This document shows positions 11,133-22,600 of a stretch of 64,000 bases of DNA, piece by piece; the first letter of the stretch is position 1; each line of letters begins with the position of its first letter. The translations under genes were made by a program, and so were the position numbers. A model generated the notes under the pieces. The model made no database searches, had not been told where the DNA came from, and saw only the letters and a program-made list of their open reading frames with translations. Source of the stretch: Phytophthora hibernalis (Eukaryota; Oomycota; Peronosporomycetes; Peronosporales; Peronosporaceae); NCBI GenBank assembly GCA_012656075.1, contig JAAKBF010000390.1, positions 744,001 to 808,000 on the forward strand. The letters are read 5' to 3'.

Positions 11133-11448
11133 TTAGATCTTAAACGGTGTCTTGTTCATCGCCTTCCACAAAAGAAAATCCGCCTTGCACTTGGTTGCCT
11201 TCTTGACACTGATAGCGGCGTCCTTGAGGATGAGATCGATGTTGACCAGCCGCCTTTCTTCCGCCTTCGGGGCTGCGCATTTGCTGCTTCTTCGGTCCTC
11301 AGAAATCGCCTTCCAGTGATATTGTTCTGCTCGCCGTCGAGCAGTGGAGTTGCAACCTTGGAAGTCGTTTGATCCGGGTGGCTGGCAGGGCGCTCACGCT
11401 AGCCAAGAGTGTACTCACAGCAACCACGGCAACGTAGCAAAGTCACAT
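11133..11448 (-). pseudogene. Degenerate RxLR-dEER effector
   Basis: The minus strand shows the order of an RxLR effector spread over three frames. There is a hydrophobic signal-peptide-like segment just after ATG 11446-11448, an RFLR motif at 11297-11308, an EER motif at 11253-11261 in another frame, and a short basic C-terminal segment ending at the stop at 11133. The ATG is followed directly by a TGA codon, the frame changes between the signal segment and RFLR, and again between RFLR and EER beside a C4 run. RxLR proteins are secreted and enter plant cells, where they act on immunity. With an in-frame stop at codon 2 plus two frame changes I call it a pseudogene, although some breaks could be sequence errors. 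Confidence 0.65.
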
Positions 11449-11898
11449 TGGTGTTCTGCGGATCGATGGAGGAGGGATTGATAAGTGAGAAGCTCCTTAA
11501 TTCGTCGCCGTAGGAATATGCAGGTGTTTGGGCAAATCTGGTTCACTCGAAGCGTAAACTTTCTGGTTGCCGCCGCCCACAACTTGCGTAAACTTTTTGG
11601 TTGTGGCGGCGCACCATCCCAATCTTATCATTGGTTTTGAGTGCGAGTTTTTATTTTATTGTGCTTTGCAGTCTTTTTTGGCACTTTCAATTGTAATTCG
11701 TACGACTTGTCTTGCACGGAGATAACTACTCAGTAAAATAGATCGTCTTTGACTTAAGCTGGGATACGTGTACTGTATTTTTTAATGCTGCTCCAACACC
11801 ATGAGCTCGTCAACATTTTTGTCGTCATTTTTTCAAAACGGTTGAAGTATGTAGGTTTCCCTAGGTCGGGTAAAACACTTCGTTGGAAACGACGGCGA

Positions 11899-14800
11899 CT
11901 AGCGCTTTTGGTTGTTGACAAAGCGTAGAGCCAGCAGAGCAAGAATCCGGAACAACACAATGCAGCCCAACACGACACAAAAGTTGGTCCAGATCTCATC
12001 GTGCTTCATGCCAAAGACATCTTCCGTGAACTGCTTGACAGTGACATTTCCTGTTGTGACTGGAGCATTCTCCAGCGGTTGGCAACCAAGCTCAGACCCA
12101 ACACCACTCCATGTCTCGGTAACTTCGTCGTACACGGGTTCATCTGGGCAATCAGCGAACACGAGCGCGCCGAGGATGGCCAGCGAGAAGCGCATCGGCG
12201 TGATCGTGTATAACCAGTGATAGCCCGACGGAATGAGATTGGCCGGAGGAGAGAATCCCATGAACAAAAAGAACATCGAATTTACGAGGACCCCCACTAT
12301 TGCCGCGACCTCTTCGCTAGGAAGCGCGTACACAAATATCTGCCCCATGTATGTGAGCATGAGGGTGAGGAACGACGTGTTCACTCAGTACAGCAAAAGG
12401 CACCGAAACCCGTAAATTGCACCGTCGGGAAGAAAATCGCTGTGAACACGAACGCACTGCCAAAGACGTACGGAATCTCCACAATCGATGCGCCGACGAA
12501 ATACCAAAAGGCATTGTAGGTCTGCGTCGCTCGCTCACGATAAAAAGCAGAACGATCCGCCGATGACACCGATAACACGCACTGGAAGGAAACAATGCCA
12601 TTGAAAAGAGTCGAAATGAATATCATCCCCATCCCTGAATTGAGACCTTGATATGACTTGTAGTCTGCTTCACGGAACGTGATGCCGAATATCAACGCTA
12701 AAAACACTGCCATGCCCACGCGAGTGAGGTTGTAAGTTGGCGACCGCCAATACATGTCAAAGAAGCGCTTCGTAAGGAAAATGAACTGGATAAAGGACGA
12801 TGCAGCTCGCTTCCTGGCAAACAACATTTCTGGGACTTCGGTTGATGGGACACCGACACCCTCACGGTTTAACATATCCTCCAGCTGACTTCGGTGAGCA
12901 CTGGCGTTGAATGTTGCTACAAAATCCAAGTCTGTAGGCACATCATTCAACACGCCAGCGCCAATGCACTCAAGCATCCACGTAGCTGGATTATATCGTG
13001 GCGGCAATGGTGTCAATCCTGGTAGTTCTTCAAAGTAGTCGACAAGGCGCTGGCAGTTAGGACCCAAGTCGCCGAAGAACACAGTCTCGCCAACGCGCTT
13101 GAGTAGCAACAAACTATCAAACAGGAAAAACACCTCCATAGACGGCTGATGAATTGTACATATGACGGTGCGTCCCGAGTTCGCCACTTTGCGCACGCCG
13201 TCCATTATGAGCTTGGCTGAACGAGCGTCAAGCCCACTTGTTGGTTCATCGAGGAAGAGTACACCCGGTTGAGCTGCCAACTCCACACCGATAGTCAGAC
13301 GCTTCATTTGTTCGGTTGAGCTGCCACGAATGATCTGGTCCGCGATGTCCCACATATCGAGTAACGTGAGGCACTCCTTCACGGAGTCGTGCTTGGCGCT
13401 ATCTGGTACTCCACTATCCTGTCGCAGGAACGTGCTGAAGGTGAGTGCTTCTCGAATTGTTGAGGTCTCCGAATGCATATCCAGTTGCTCACAGTATCCC
13501 GCACACCGTCGAATGGCCAAGTCGTTCGCTTCATATCCATTCAGCAAGATTTCACCAGTAATGTATCCCCCAGTTTTCCGACTTGCAATTACGTCCACTA
13601 ACGTCGTCTTGCCTGCTCCGGATGCGCCCATTAACGCTGTCATTTGTCCAGGAAGTGCATATCCACTAATGCCCTTAAGGAGTTCAATCGACTCTTTCGG
13701 ATTCGAAGGCTTTGGAACAGAATAGTATAGGTCTCGGAATACCAGTGTCACAGGGGTAAAGGAAGTTGGGAGTGCCACGTCTAGAGCTGTTTCACCTCCT
13801 GGCTTGGATACTGCTTTCAGTGTAGTTGCAAGGGTGTACGCGGATTCAAATCTCTCGTCCGTGCTTTTCACCACCTCCTCCTTCTCAGGCAGATTATCCG
13901 CCACCGCCACATTTTCGGGTGACTCGTAGCGGAGATACTCCAGCGAGAAATACCCAACAGTCATGCAGCCAACGTAAAACGCAACCATGTAAATCACGCA
14001 GTATAAGATCCAGACCCTCTCCGTCTTGAAGTCAAATAGCCCACATCCAGTACACGAGTGTGCCAAAGATGAGAGTCTCAGCAACGCACAATGGTAGCTG
14101 ACTCACTGAGTTAGCCAGCACGTACGATGACGTACGGAAAAAGTTGGCGCCTCGCTGCTTGTAGAAAATGTCCCGTGCCGCAATAAACGTCGGCAGTTGC
14201 GATGCTTGACCCAGCGATAAGAAGAGCGAGGCCGCAAAGATAATCCCAATGTCAACCTGGATCCCCGTGGGGTCAAACTGGTAAGACGACGTGGCATACA
14301 GCAGTCCCATCACGGTGATCATGAGTCCACGCCCGATAATATAGGGCTTGTTGCGCACGGTGATGATTATCTGCCGGTGTAGCAGAGTCCTGGTATTCTG
14401 CCAGAACGACTGGTGAAACTCAGGCATGGGATTCATGTGCTGATCGATGTGCTCCAATAATGTCGACTGCAGCGGCTCCAGCAGGTTACGAAGTGTAGTC
14501 TGGTAAATAGGCGATCCTCGAAAGACGTGAGCGAACTCGCTCGGCTCTCTCGGGTGCACAACGTTGCGAACCGGTAGCTCCACTTGGTACTGATACTGCT
14601 GCTTAGTGCCGAGATCCATGAGGAAGTCCGCCACATCTCGTCCGGTGGGACACTCAAAGCCCAAACCTGCGAAGTACGGCACCACGTCCTCCATCGGGCC
14701 ATGATACATGACCTCTCCAGCATTGAGGATCAAAATGTCGTCAAAGAGCGCCACGACCTCGGGCGCCGGCTGCAGCAGTGCGATGACCACCGTCTTGTTG

Positions 14801-15642
14801 AACTTGTGCGCGACACTGCGCTGTGTGCTGATGATGTCGAAGGTGGCAGCGCTGTCTAGCCCTGTACTGATCTCGTCCATGAGTGTCACGTACTTCATGC
14901 CGAACTCCATCTCCCCAGTCGTGACTCTCTTCTTCTCGCCTCCAGAGATGCCTCTCATCAGAGCATCTCCGACGATCGTATGCTGACAGTCCTGCAGTCC
15001 TAACTGCTGGATGATAATGTCTGGATACAGTTCAAAGAGCTCCCTAGCAGCTTCTAGAGCCTCCGCATTCTCCTCTTGTGTCCCGTGAGTCAGCAGTTCT
15101 TCTCCTCGTCGACTCCACTCCCCGCCACAGAATTTGTGGGCGAATTCGAGCGTCTCTCTCACCGTCAAGACGGCAAAGTGTTTGTCTCTCTGAGTGACGT
15201 ACGCCACGAACTGTGGCAGTCGGTCTCTGATCTCCTCCTGCTTCTGGCCATTGTACGTCACTTCCCCACTGATTGCAACGTTTTTGGCCACTGAGAAGCG
15301 TCCACTGAGCACCTTCATGAGCGCCGACTTGCCCGAGCCAGGCTGGCCTAGAACCAGCGTCATGGAGCCGGCCCGGAAGCTGCCGGTCACGTCCTTGAGG
15401 ATCTCCTTGTGCACCACGCGCTTCTTGCGTCCCAGACCAGCGACTGCGAGTCGTAAGGCGTTCCAGAGTGTGGGGAGGCCGCTGGTCTCCTCGATGACAG
15501 GGACGTCGGCTGTGACTGACAAGTGCTTGAAACGGATCTCCATGTGCGGTAAAGCTCGACCCAAGGCGCGTTCCAGACGAGAAGCCACCAAGTCGTGGAG
15601 GGTAGAAGGTGTGTGGTCCAGAAGAGACTGAGCTGAAGCCAT
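11899..15642 (-). pseudogene. ABCG/PDR-type full-size transporter, internally deleted
   Basis: The order is NBD1-TMD1-NBD2-TMD2, typical of pleiotropic drug resistance ABCG pumps. NBD1 has Walker A GQPGSGKS, signature ISGGEKKRVTTGE and Walker B VTLMDEISTGLDS. NBD2 has Walker A GASGAGKTT, signature GSSTEQMKRLTIGVELA and Walker B VLFLDEPTSGLD. The start is ATG 15642 (MASAQSLLD); the ORF runs further upstream but a start-site motif lies in between. TMD1 is cut: near 14050 the chain jumps from the helix ending LVYWM straight to the last TMD1 helix region (ERVWILYCVIYMVAFYVGC). Roughly 130 residues normally found there are absent, and the frame changes at the joint. A second break near 12384 needs a base and also passes an in-frame TGA where the family usually has Trp. 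The C-terminal 160 residues (12384-11899) are clean and end VNNQKR. Confidence 0.8.
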
Positions 15643-15670
15643 TGGAGACTGGTGACGTGAGCAGTAGAAG

Positions 15671-15690
15671 GCGAATCTGAAAGTGACGAC
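15671..15690 (-). promoter_or_regulatory. Inr/FPR-like core promoter of the ABC transporter
   Basis: On the minus strand GTCACTTTCAGATTCGCC lies 30-50 bases upstream of ATG 15642. It matches the oomycete initiator pattern and argues for that start over the upstream Met at 15765. Confidence 0.35.
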
Positions 15691-16087
15691 TGGTTCGCAA
15701 CTCGAAGTTGGGGATGGACACGTCAGCGGTTGCGGCACAGTTGCATCATCTTGAAGCGGCGACACGAAAACTATTTCTCAGTTGGTATGCGAGACACTTG
15801 GAATGGGAAGTTCCCATTGGGAACTGCGCTTGTGTTGCTGGTTTGGCAGCCTGCTTCTTTGTCCGGCAACAATGTGTGATCGACACCGCATTATACTAGC
15901 ATTCTCCTTGACCTTTGATTCAGTCGCCCCCTTTCATCTTCCGCCAGCAGCACTTTGAGTCGGAGGTTTCTCGCCGCAAATAGGACAAGTCTCATCCAGA
16001 AAACCGCTGCCCAAGTTTGGCCCCATTCCAAGTTCCTGTCAGTCAGTACGATTTAGGTTTGGCTTCGCAGCTTTTTCAGGTTCGGCC

Positions 16088-18323
16088 ATGTCGTTCTTCA
16101 CGCTCGACTCGTTCCAGCAGTACCATCAGCAAGTCGGGACAGAGATATCATCCAAGCTGGAGACGAATCCAGAATCGCCGTCTCAAACAAAAGCTAGTGA
16201 TAAGCAGGAGGAAAAACGACCGTCTTCGCCCAGTCGACCGACGGACACGAGATCATTATCCGCACAAGCCGTCAGTGAATTGGACCCGTTGTCTGCACTG
16301 AATCTGTCCCGTGCGGCAGACCCGTGGCTCGGAAACTCGTTGTTGACTCCTGCAGCTTGCAGCTACTTCGACAATGACGAAGGAGCAACAGCGTCTGCTG
16401 TAGCCGCAGCATCACTCAAAGTTGTCGCTGTAAATCACCCCGACGAAGACTGGGGCGAATTTGCCACGTTCTCTTCCCGAGAGGAAACGAAACCCCAGCT
16501 TAATGGAAGACGCAGCTCTCCAAATAAACGTACACCTTCATCAGCAGAGCGACTTCCTGATCAAGAAAACGGGTCGGACAGTGACAATGACTCTGATAGT
16601 AACAACTCCGAACCGATTCTTCGCAACGACCCTGTTGGCCTCGATCGTGGTCGCTCTGGTCCAAATTGGGGCGTCAACTCACCGTCTGCGATGCTGAGGA
16701 ACAATACGCCCACCCACGCTGCATCAACCGCACTAACTCGTCAACCATTCCCGAATACGAGAAGTGGAGAGAGCAAAGGCTTTGCAGCGACGCTGCTTGA
16801 CCGACTACTTTCGCTCGGAACCTCGTCAACACGTAGTAATGCGGCCACTTTCAGTTCAAACCCAGTGCCGAAACGAAACTACGATTCATACGACGTCACT
16901 TTTGATCACGGCCCTGTTGGACTGAACCTCGAGACAGACTGGTACGGACGCCAGGCTGTAGTGAAAGGCTTTCGGGGTATCAATTCTGCAGGCGATGAAG
17001 GTCCAGCCAAGCGCTGTGGCCTCATTCGTGTTGGTGACGTCCTCACTGCCATCAATGGCGAATCGTGTCTCCAGATGAACTTCCAGGAAACACTTGAGGC
17101 TTTGCGTCTGGCCGGTAAATCGCGTCACACGCTTCACTTCAAGTCTCTTGAAGCTGCTGGCGACTTGAGCATTTACGCGAGCGACAAAGACGTCGTCCAG
17201 GCTCGCGCCTTTATTCATCAGCACAAACAAAGGTTCTACAGACCTCCTCCTGCTGTTGAAGGTGGTAACCCGCATGAGTTAGTTTTCGGATGCATTGAGC
17301 GACTGCGAGGCGAATTTGTCACTGCCTTGAACTTCCACCGTGAAGAGACGGGGAGTTCTTGCTCGCTGCATCCTGCGCTAGTGACGGCTCTGGGCCGTTT
17401 ATTTTCCACACGCTGCGAGACTCTCACTTGCGCACGATGCGTGAACTCCCGCAAAGCGAAGATTCTGCTGTGTATCTTGGCCGTTTAGAACCAAGCTTTC
17501 TGGGCACCGAGTTCACTCTGTTCGACCATCACACTGAATTCACTCAGCAGCACGACAACGAACTCGCATTCTTGGTGTACACCGCCAACGTTCTTGGTCG
17601 CGTTCCCAATTCACTGAAGTGTGTGGTATCCAAGCCCGTCGAGGACGTCGAAGATGACGACGATCTGGAGGCCACGAAAAGTTCTGGTAAGCCAACCGGC
17701 CTACGTCAGCAGCCTTCAGGAATGGGTAGCGACGGCGCCATTTTCAACACTCATCGTACTCGACTGGGTCGTAGCTCAAGTCTATCGGATCGATTCACAC
17801 GCCAGCAGCAGTCGCGCGGTATGTCGATCGCTGAGCGCTTGAGGAGTTTTACACTGGACGACCTTGATCAACGCTTGGAGTTGGCGACGGACGGAGCTCT
17901 GAGCTGGCTGGACGATGATGACCCTGAAGGCTATGCACGCTCCATGCGTGTCAAGCAAGCTCGATTGAGGGCGAGCGCACCGCGTCGATGGGACAAATTC
18001 CGTACGGAGCCGTCGAGCAGGAAGAGCACGCGAAAGACTTGCTCGTTTTCGAGACCAAACAGCCTTCGTGGAACGAGGAGCTGGGTGCTTGGACACTGAA
18101 CTTCCATGGCCGCGTGAAGGTAGCCTCGAAGAAGAACTTCCTGCTGGTTGGGAATGACACCGACGAAGATGGCGACGAGCAGGAAATCATGGCGCTGCGC
18201 TTCGGTAAAGTATCCAAAACACGGTTCACGCTGGACTACGCAGCGCCACTCGCCCCTGTCCAGGCTCGCTGTCGCCTGCTCTGCTTTCGCGAACAAGAGA
18301 GCTGTCACGTAGACAACCGTTAG
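16088..18323 (+). CDS. PDZ-Tubby fusion protein (two frame breaks)
   Basis: The N-terminal 270 residues are Ser/acidic-rich and disordered. A PDZ-like domain follows (about residues 275-360): GPVGLNLETD as carboxylate-binding loop, VVKGF, CGLIRVGDVLTAINGESC. Then comes a Tubby C-terminal domain: SFLGTEFTLFD, ELAFLVYTANVLGRVPNSLKCVV, then KDLLVFETKQPSWNEELGAW, LNFHGRVKVASKKNFLLV and FGKVSKTRFTLDY. Tubby domains bind phosphoinositides at the membrane and help load cargo into cilia, so a PDZ adaptor fused to Tubby would make a lipid-tethered scaffold (inference). One base is missing near 17353 beside G4, and another near 17985. The acidic Tubby insert (DVEDDDDLEATKSSGK) is long. ATG 16088 is preceded by no better start. 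Confidence 0.75.
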
Positions 18324-18438
18324 CATAAAGGGTACCAATCTCTCTCAACTCGTTTCATGAACTCAAACCTCTTGATGGTAGTTCAGCCTTTTATCTACTC
18401 TAGTGCATGACCGACCACCCACTGCTCCAGTGCACGAC

Positions 18439-19312
18439 TCACATATGAGGTGGCAGTTCCATGCCTGTGAGCAGCAAGTTGTCTGGTTCGTCAATGAACT
18501 TCCTTACGTCACTCGACGGGACAAAGGCCACATGGCCCGCCAGTGCCTGCCGCATGTGCCAGGCCGCATGTGCCTCTCTGTCGTGCACTGCAGGCTCCAC
18601 GTCCTCCTCCGCACCAGGGACAATCCCTCCACAATGCCCACACAGGCGTCGGACGCCGCGTTCACCACCGCTCCACCACACATTCCTTCCTCCAGGAGCT
18701 CTGCACTCCAGGCGAACTCCTGTCCGCTGGTGCTGCGTCCCACAAAGTGTCCGTCCACCGTCTTGGGCAGTTGATAGCCGTCCTCCTGCTCGTCCCCTCT
18801 CAATTGTCTGTGGCCTGAGAACACGAGGCCGTCACCGCGTTCACTTGGCTTGTCCTGGAGCATCAAAGTCTGCACTCCGAACACCTTTTCGGCCGCTTCC
18901 CAGCGCCCCACGGCGTCGGAATTGGCCAGTGTCAGCAGCGCCAGGTCACGGTTGTCATGGGTCTGCACTTGTCGAGCTAATGGCAGCTCCAGCAGCACCT
19001 GAGGCCTGGAATTGGTGGCGTCTACAGCTAGTAACTGCAGCGAATGACACACAAAGTCCTCGTTCACGAACTGCAGCCAACTCCACGTGGCTCCGAAGTA
19101 CTGCGGGAACATCCAGGGACATGCCACGTGCTGACACGTGACGACGGCCAGCGAGGAGCCCTGGGATGCTTGTAATACGACGGCGGAGCCGCTGGAGATA
19201 AGTTTTTCAGACACAAATTTGACACGGTTAGAGGGGGAGGTAGGGAAGGAAAGTAGGTGCGTTGTGCGCGTCAGACAAAGACCTACCTGCTGAGGTAGTC
19301 CAGTGTCGCCAT
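18439..19312 (-). CDS. Trypsin-fold protease-like protein with Cys at the nucleophile position
   Basis: Exon 1 is 19287-19312 (MATLDYLS), followed by a 95-nt intron at 19192-19286 (GTAGGT...TCTCCAG with a CTAAC-like branch site). Exon 2 shows the chymotrypsin-fold order: SGSAVVLQ...LAVVTCQHVA (His), HDNRDLALLTL (Asp) and EEGMCGGAVV, where the usual GxSGG is GxCGG. This makes it a possible cysteine-nucleophile peptidase or an inactive homologue. Position and spacing resemble Deg/TYSND-like peptidases. The frame slips by one base near 18637 in a GGG run; the reading frame that fits the family continues to the stop at 18439 (...LTGMELPPHM). It converges on the PDZ-Tubby gene. Confidence 0.6.
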
Positions 19313-19481
19313 GTCCTCGTGTGGCAAGCAGAATCGCGTCGTCAGCGACAGCACGGCGCGCCGACCCCGGACGCCATTGTCAACCTCAAGAGGAAGTAAT
19401 ATTGGATGAATTTTACCCGTCGTTCGTAATTTATGGGGTATAAATTTTAAGTTTCCTATTTTACGGTTTATTTTTGAATTT

Positions 19482-19642
19482 CGTATGGCTCGTGCAACAT
19501 GTAGTGGTACAAAACGAGTCTACTGAAACTTAATATTTGTGGAGGTTATGTATGATTTAGAGTCTTTTTCTACATCGTATAAACTTTGAAGTCGCCTGGA
19601 GGACGGATGTCATCTTGCTTCAAATCATGAAAGTCGGAGATG
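19482..19642 (-). repeat. Dispersed repeat A, copy 1
   Basis: About 155 bp of this stretch occur again, inverted, at 50268-50421 with a few differences (for example AATATT against AATAATA). It may be part of an LTR. It sits next to repeat B. Confidence 0.7.
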
Positions 19643-19664
19643 TTTAAGCCCGCGTGCTGCGCAC

Positions 19665-19757
19665 ACGGATCTTTAAACCGCAGGCGTTGTTTCAGCCTGC
19701 CGAGCGAGTTGCTTTCACCCCCTTTATCCCGGGGATGTGTTGTTATGTACCACTAGT
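19665..19757 (+). repeat. Dispersed repeat B, copy 1
   Basis: The stretch ACGGATCTTTAAACCGCAGG... to ...TACCACTAGT recurs in the same orientation at 50951-51034, with small indels. Repeat A is inverted between the two loci while B is not, so the pair has been rearranged. Confidence 0.7.
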
Positions 19758-20470
19758 TCGAGAGAGGGTCTATTAAGCTACTTATCACTCAAAGATCGTC
19801 TGTAGGTTCCTCATCCACCATGACTGTATCTTTCTTCTCCGCCTCGCTTTCTCGTTCTGCTGGTACGATACTTCGGGCTTCACGGGGGCACTCCTCGAAG
19901 GGCACGTGGGTCCGTTGACCAAGTCCGGGGTTAGATTGGTGCGCACTCTTGACCGGATGACTAAGATGCTCGCGCATTCGGAGCATTCTACTTTCAGGAG
20001 ACAGCGGACGCCAGGAAGGGAGTGCTACCGGTATCTCTCTGGCTGTCCCGACGGGCAATCATGACGTAATCCCTGGCCTCTTCCAGCTTTCAGGAAGACA
20101 ATCGAGCGCAGACTCGTCTTGGTACACCGCTGGATACGATGGCCTGGCCTGGTGCTTTCTGTACATATACGACCGGTACTGGATCTCAACGGGGTCATCA
20201 CGTTCTTGGGGAGTTCTCTTCGTGGGACCGTGGTTCGCGCTCGGCGAACGGGTCGTCGGCGGCTTGGAGTAGATCCAGAAGAGTGGGAACTAGTTGGGTG
20301 CTGGGTCGTCGATCTCTGTCAACAGACCCCGCTCCACCGGGATATCCTGCGGATCGCTCTCCTTCCGGGTCGCACACTGCGCTGCCTCCCGTAGCGCACG
20401 CAGTGGAGCGAAGGCCTCCCCTTTTAACCTTGGCCCCACTATGGGGCTTCCCGGTCTTCATCTCTTGCCG
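19758..20470 (-). repeat. Possible degenerate retroelement segment
   Basis: Two minus-strand ORFs (19789-20058 and 20198-20461) are rich in charged residues, Pro, Gly and Arg, and look like fragments of an LTR-retroelement gag. No RT, protease or zinc knuckle is visible. The assignment rests on composition and on adjacency to repeats A and B. Confidence 0.25.
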
Positions 20471-20749
20471 TTAATTGGGAAGTGGTCAGTTCCATATCGT
20501 ATTACAAAAAAGAGAAAGGATTGCAGTGAATGCTTATACCGTGGTGTTTACTGTAGCTGAAGGATGCGGTGGCGGAGATGGAATGGCCCTCAAGGTTAGC
20601 GCTGACGAGCTCCACCACTCAGGTATCACCCGAGGCGAGGTGCAGGTTAACTACTTTGGTGTTCCGCTGGAGTCGAGATTTTCATGAATGGCTGGCGTAG
20701 TTTTTTACTAGTACCGCTATACATGTAGTGCATCACGAGAGCAACAAGA
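20471..20749. other. Unassigned segment
   Basis: A 70-codon open stretch (20475-20687, ...ADELHHSGITRGEVQVNYFG...) reads like a protein fragment, but I could not assign it. It may be a remnant of the host gene that preceded the repeats. Confidence 0.2.
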
Positions 20750-22600
20750 CGTGGGTTTAGTCATGGGTAAGGAAGCGGACGGCAAGGAGATGGAAATGAG
20801 TGACGTGAGCAGCGTTAAAATGCTTTTTTGCGAGGCAATTGGTGCGAATATGACGTTGGGCAACTTCGCAAACTGCAAATGAGTACGTCCGCGAGGGCAG
20901 AACAATTGTGCGTGAGCTCTAGCTGCCGTCTTCGCTTTGACAAGCATATCCACTGAGCTACAGAGACTGGAGTAGGCTTACTGTACAGCTATAACCTGGT
21001 GGTCACCGTGGGCGAATCGGCCTGAACAGAATTGGACGCCGTTCATCACTTCGAGTTCGCCGACGCACCAGCTCCAAACCACTACCCAGACGTTTCGGAT
21101 CAAATCCTGCAATAGTGAGAACTTGCTGACAGTAAGAACTACGAAAGGCGATGAAAGTGATTACAGTAGGATATTAAATTAAAAAAGCAGCGGGAGTCTT
21201 GGAGCGAAATCGAACCCTGTGATCGATTACGCCCAGTGGACACAAGTTGTCCAGTCCGTTGGTGATCCAGGTATCACCTTTAGCAGCGTGTGGCATTCCC
21301 ACTTTTCCGACAAACCGACTCAGCCTTGACCGATGGACCGCGTCTCGAACATCTTCGCGCGCGTCGAGCTAGGCCGCGCGACGCACACTCTCACGTCTGA
21401 CGTGATCGGAAACGTACTACCACGGGTGACAGTCGGCGGTGGCAGCGTGTTCAGCGAGGCACACGCGCCAAAGGCGAGAGCCACTGCTTTCAATAAGTCA
21501 AAGACAACGAGGCCAGCGCCCGTAGTGCTGCAGCAGACACCACTCAACTGGCTAATGGAGGCATCGCCCACTCAGCGGAGCGACCTGGCTGCGCGCGCGA
21601 CCAAGCAACCAAATTCAAACCCAAAAACACCCTCAAGGTGCTCTCAACGATGCGTCGCGAGGCCGCGAAGGTTCCGGTGGGTCCGTATGCGTGCTCGACC
21701 CCAATCCAGCCACCCCCAGCTACAACCCGGACGGTGCCTTCCGTCAAAACGATTCAGAGCGCCGGACCAAGTGCAACAAAACCCAAGCGCAAGCGTATTC
21801 GCATCAAGACGGCCCGCCGACGCGACCAGTGCCGCGCGAACCAGGCTCGCTACAGGAAGAAACAATCAGAGCAGTCGAAGGGCCTTGAAACCATCGTAGA
21901 TCAGCTTCAGCGTGAGGTCCCGATTTTGGAGATGCAGCACAACCGCCTCATTTCAAACGCCAAGTCGAGCGCGTGGTATATAGTGGTTGAATACTTCCAC
22001 CTCTTTCGCAACGGAACGCGATCTTGCGACCAGGTATCCTCCGGCCCAGAAGCCTGGCTCCAAAAGTCCGAAGCACAGCAACAACTCGTGTTCTTGCAGA
22101 CATCCGTGTCAAACGATGTGGTGCTGGGAGAGCGGCGAGGTGTGGACGTGCTCATGGAGCAGTGGAAACGGTACACGAGGTACTTCGACGACCTGCAGTT
22201 CCAGCTGGAGTACATGACTAGAGTCTTCGACGACTTTACTGTGGCCACCGGTTCCCTCAATGTGACGGTCTCGGACTCGACAATGGAGAACGTATTCCCA
22301 AACTTACTGAGAGGTGACGGGGGCTGGTACAACACAGGCCAAGAAGACAAAATCGCCATGTTGAGGTCGAAGTTGCTGGACCAGCGTCTGTATCTCCCGT
22401 GCCGACTCTGTTTTGAATGGGACGAAGCGAGCAAGCGAGTGGTGCGGTTGGAGACTACAATCGACTTTCTACCCTCGCTTCTCCGGTTGCTGGGGACGGT
22501 TGCTGATGCATCTTTCGCGTTGGAACACGCACTCATATCACAGGACGGTGCAATCGGCCGTCAACTGTAAACGCGTAAAGGTGTATAAGTTAAGACATGA
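20750..22600 (+). repeat. Segmental duplication, copy 1 (bZIP gene plus upstream)
   Basis: This segment is paralogous to about 46010-48090. The similarity includes upstream non-coding DNA (for example GAGCTCTAGCTG and TAACCTGGTGGTC in both) and runs through the whole bZIP gene. The 3' halves of the genes are almost identical; the 5' halves have diverged more. Confidence 0.85.
21333..22570 (+). CDS. bZIP transcription factor, oomycete Cys-type, copy 1
   Basis: The start MDRVSNIFARVELGR is shared with copy 2. After a Pro/Thr-rich N-terminus comes a nuclear-localisation-like KPKRKRIRIKTARRR and a bZIP basic region DQCRANQARYRKKQSEQ. Aligned to the classical N-R-x2-A-x2-S/C-R pattern, Cys replaces the invariant Asn and Tyr replaces the Ser/Cys. 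Substitution at that Asn is known in a set of Phytophthora bZIPs linked to oxidative-stress defence. A leucine-zipper heptad (LETIVDQLQREVPILEMQHNRL) follows, then a conserved C-terminal domain of about 220 residues (EYFHLFRNG, MENVFPNLLRGDGGWYNTGQEDK). The frame slips -1 near 21630; copy 2 has no break there. Function: sequence-specific DNA binding, targets unknown. Confidence 0.8.

Noticed and set aside
13330..13725. 131-residue plus-strand ORF
   Set aside because: Antisense to NBD2 of the ABC transporter.
15643..15765. Extended N-terminus of the ABC transporter (Met at 15765)
   Set aside because: It overlaps the likely transcription start and has no similarity to PDR N-termini.
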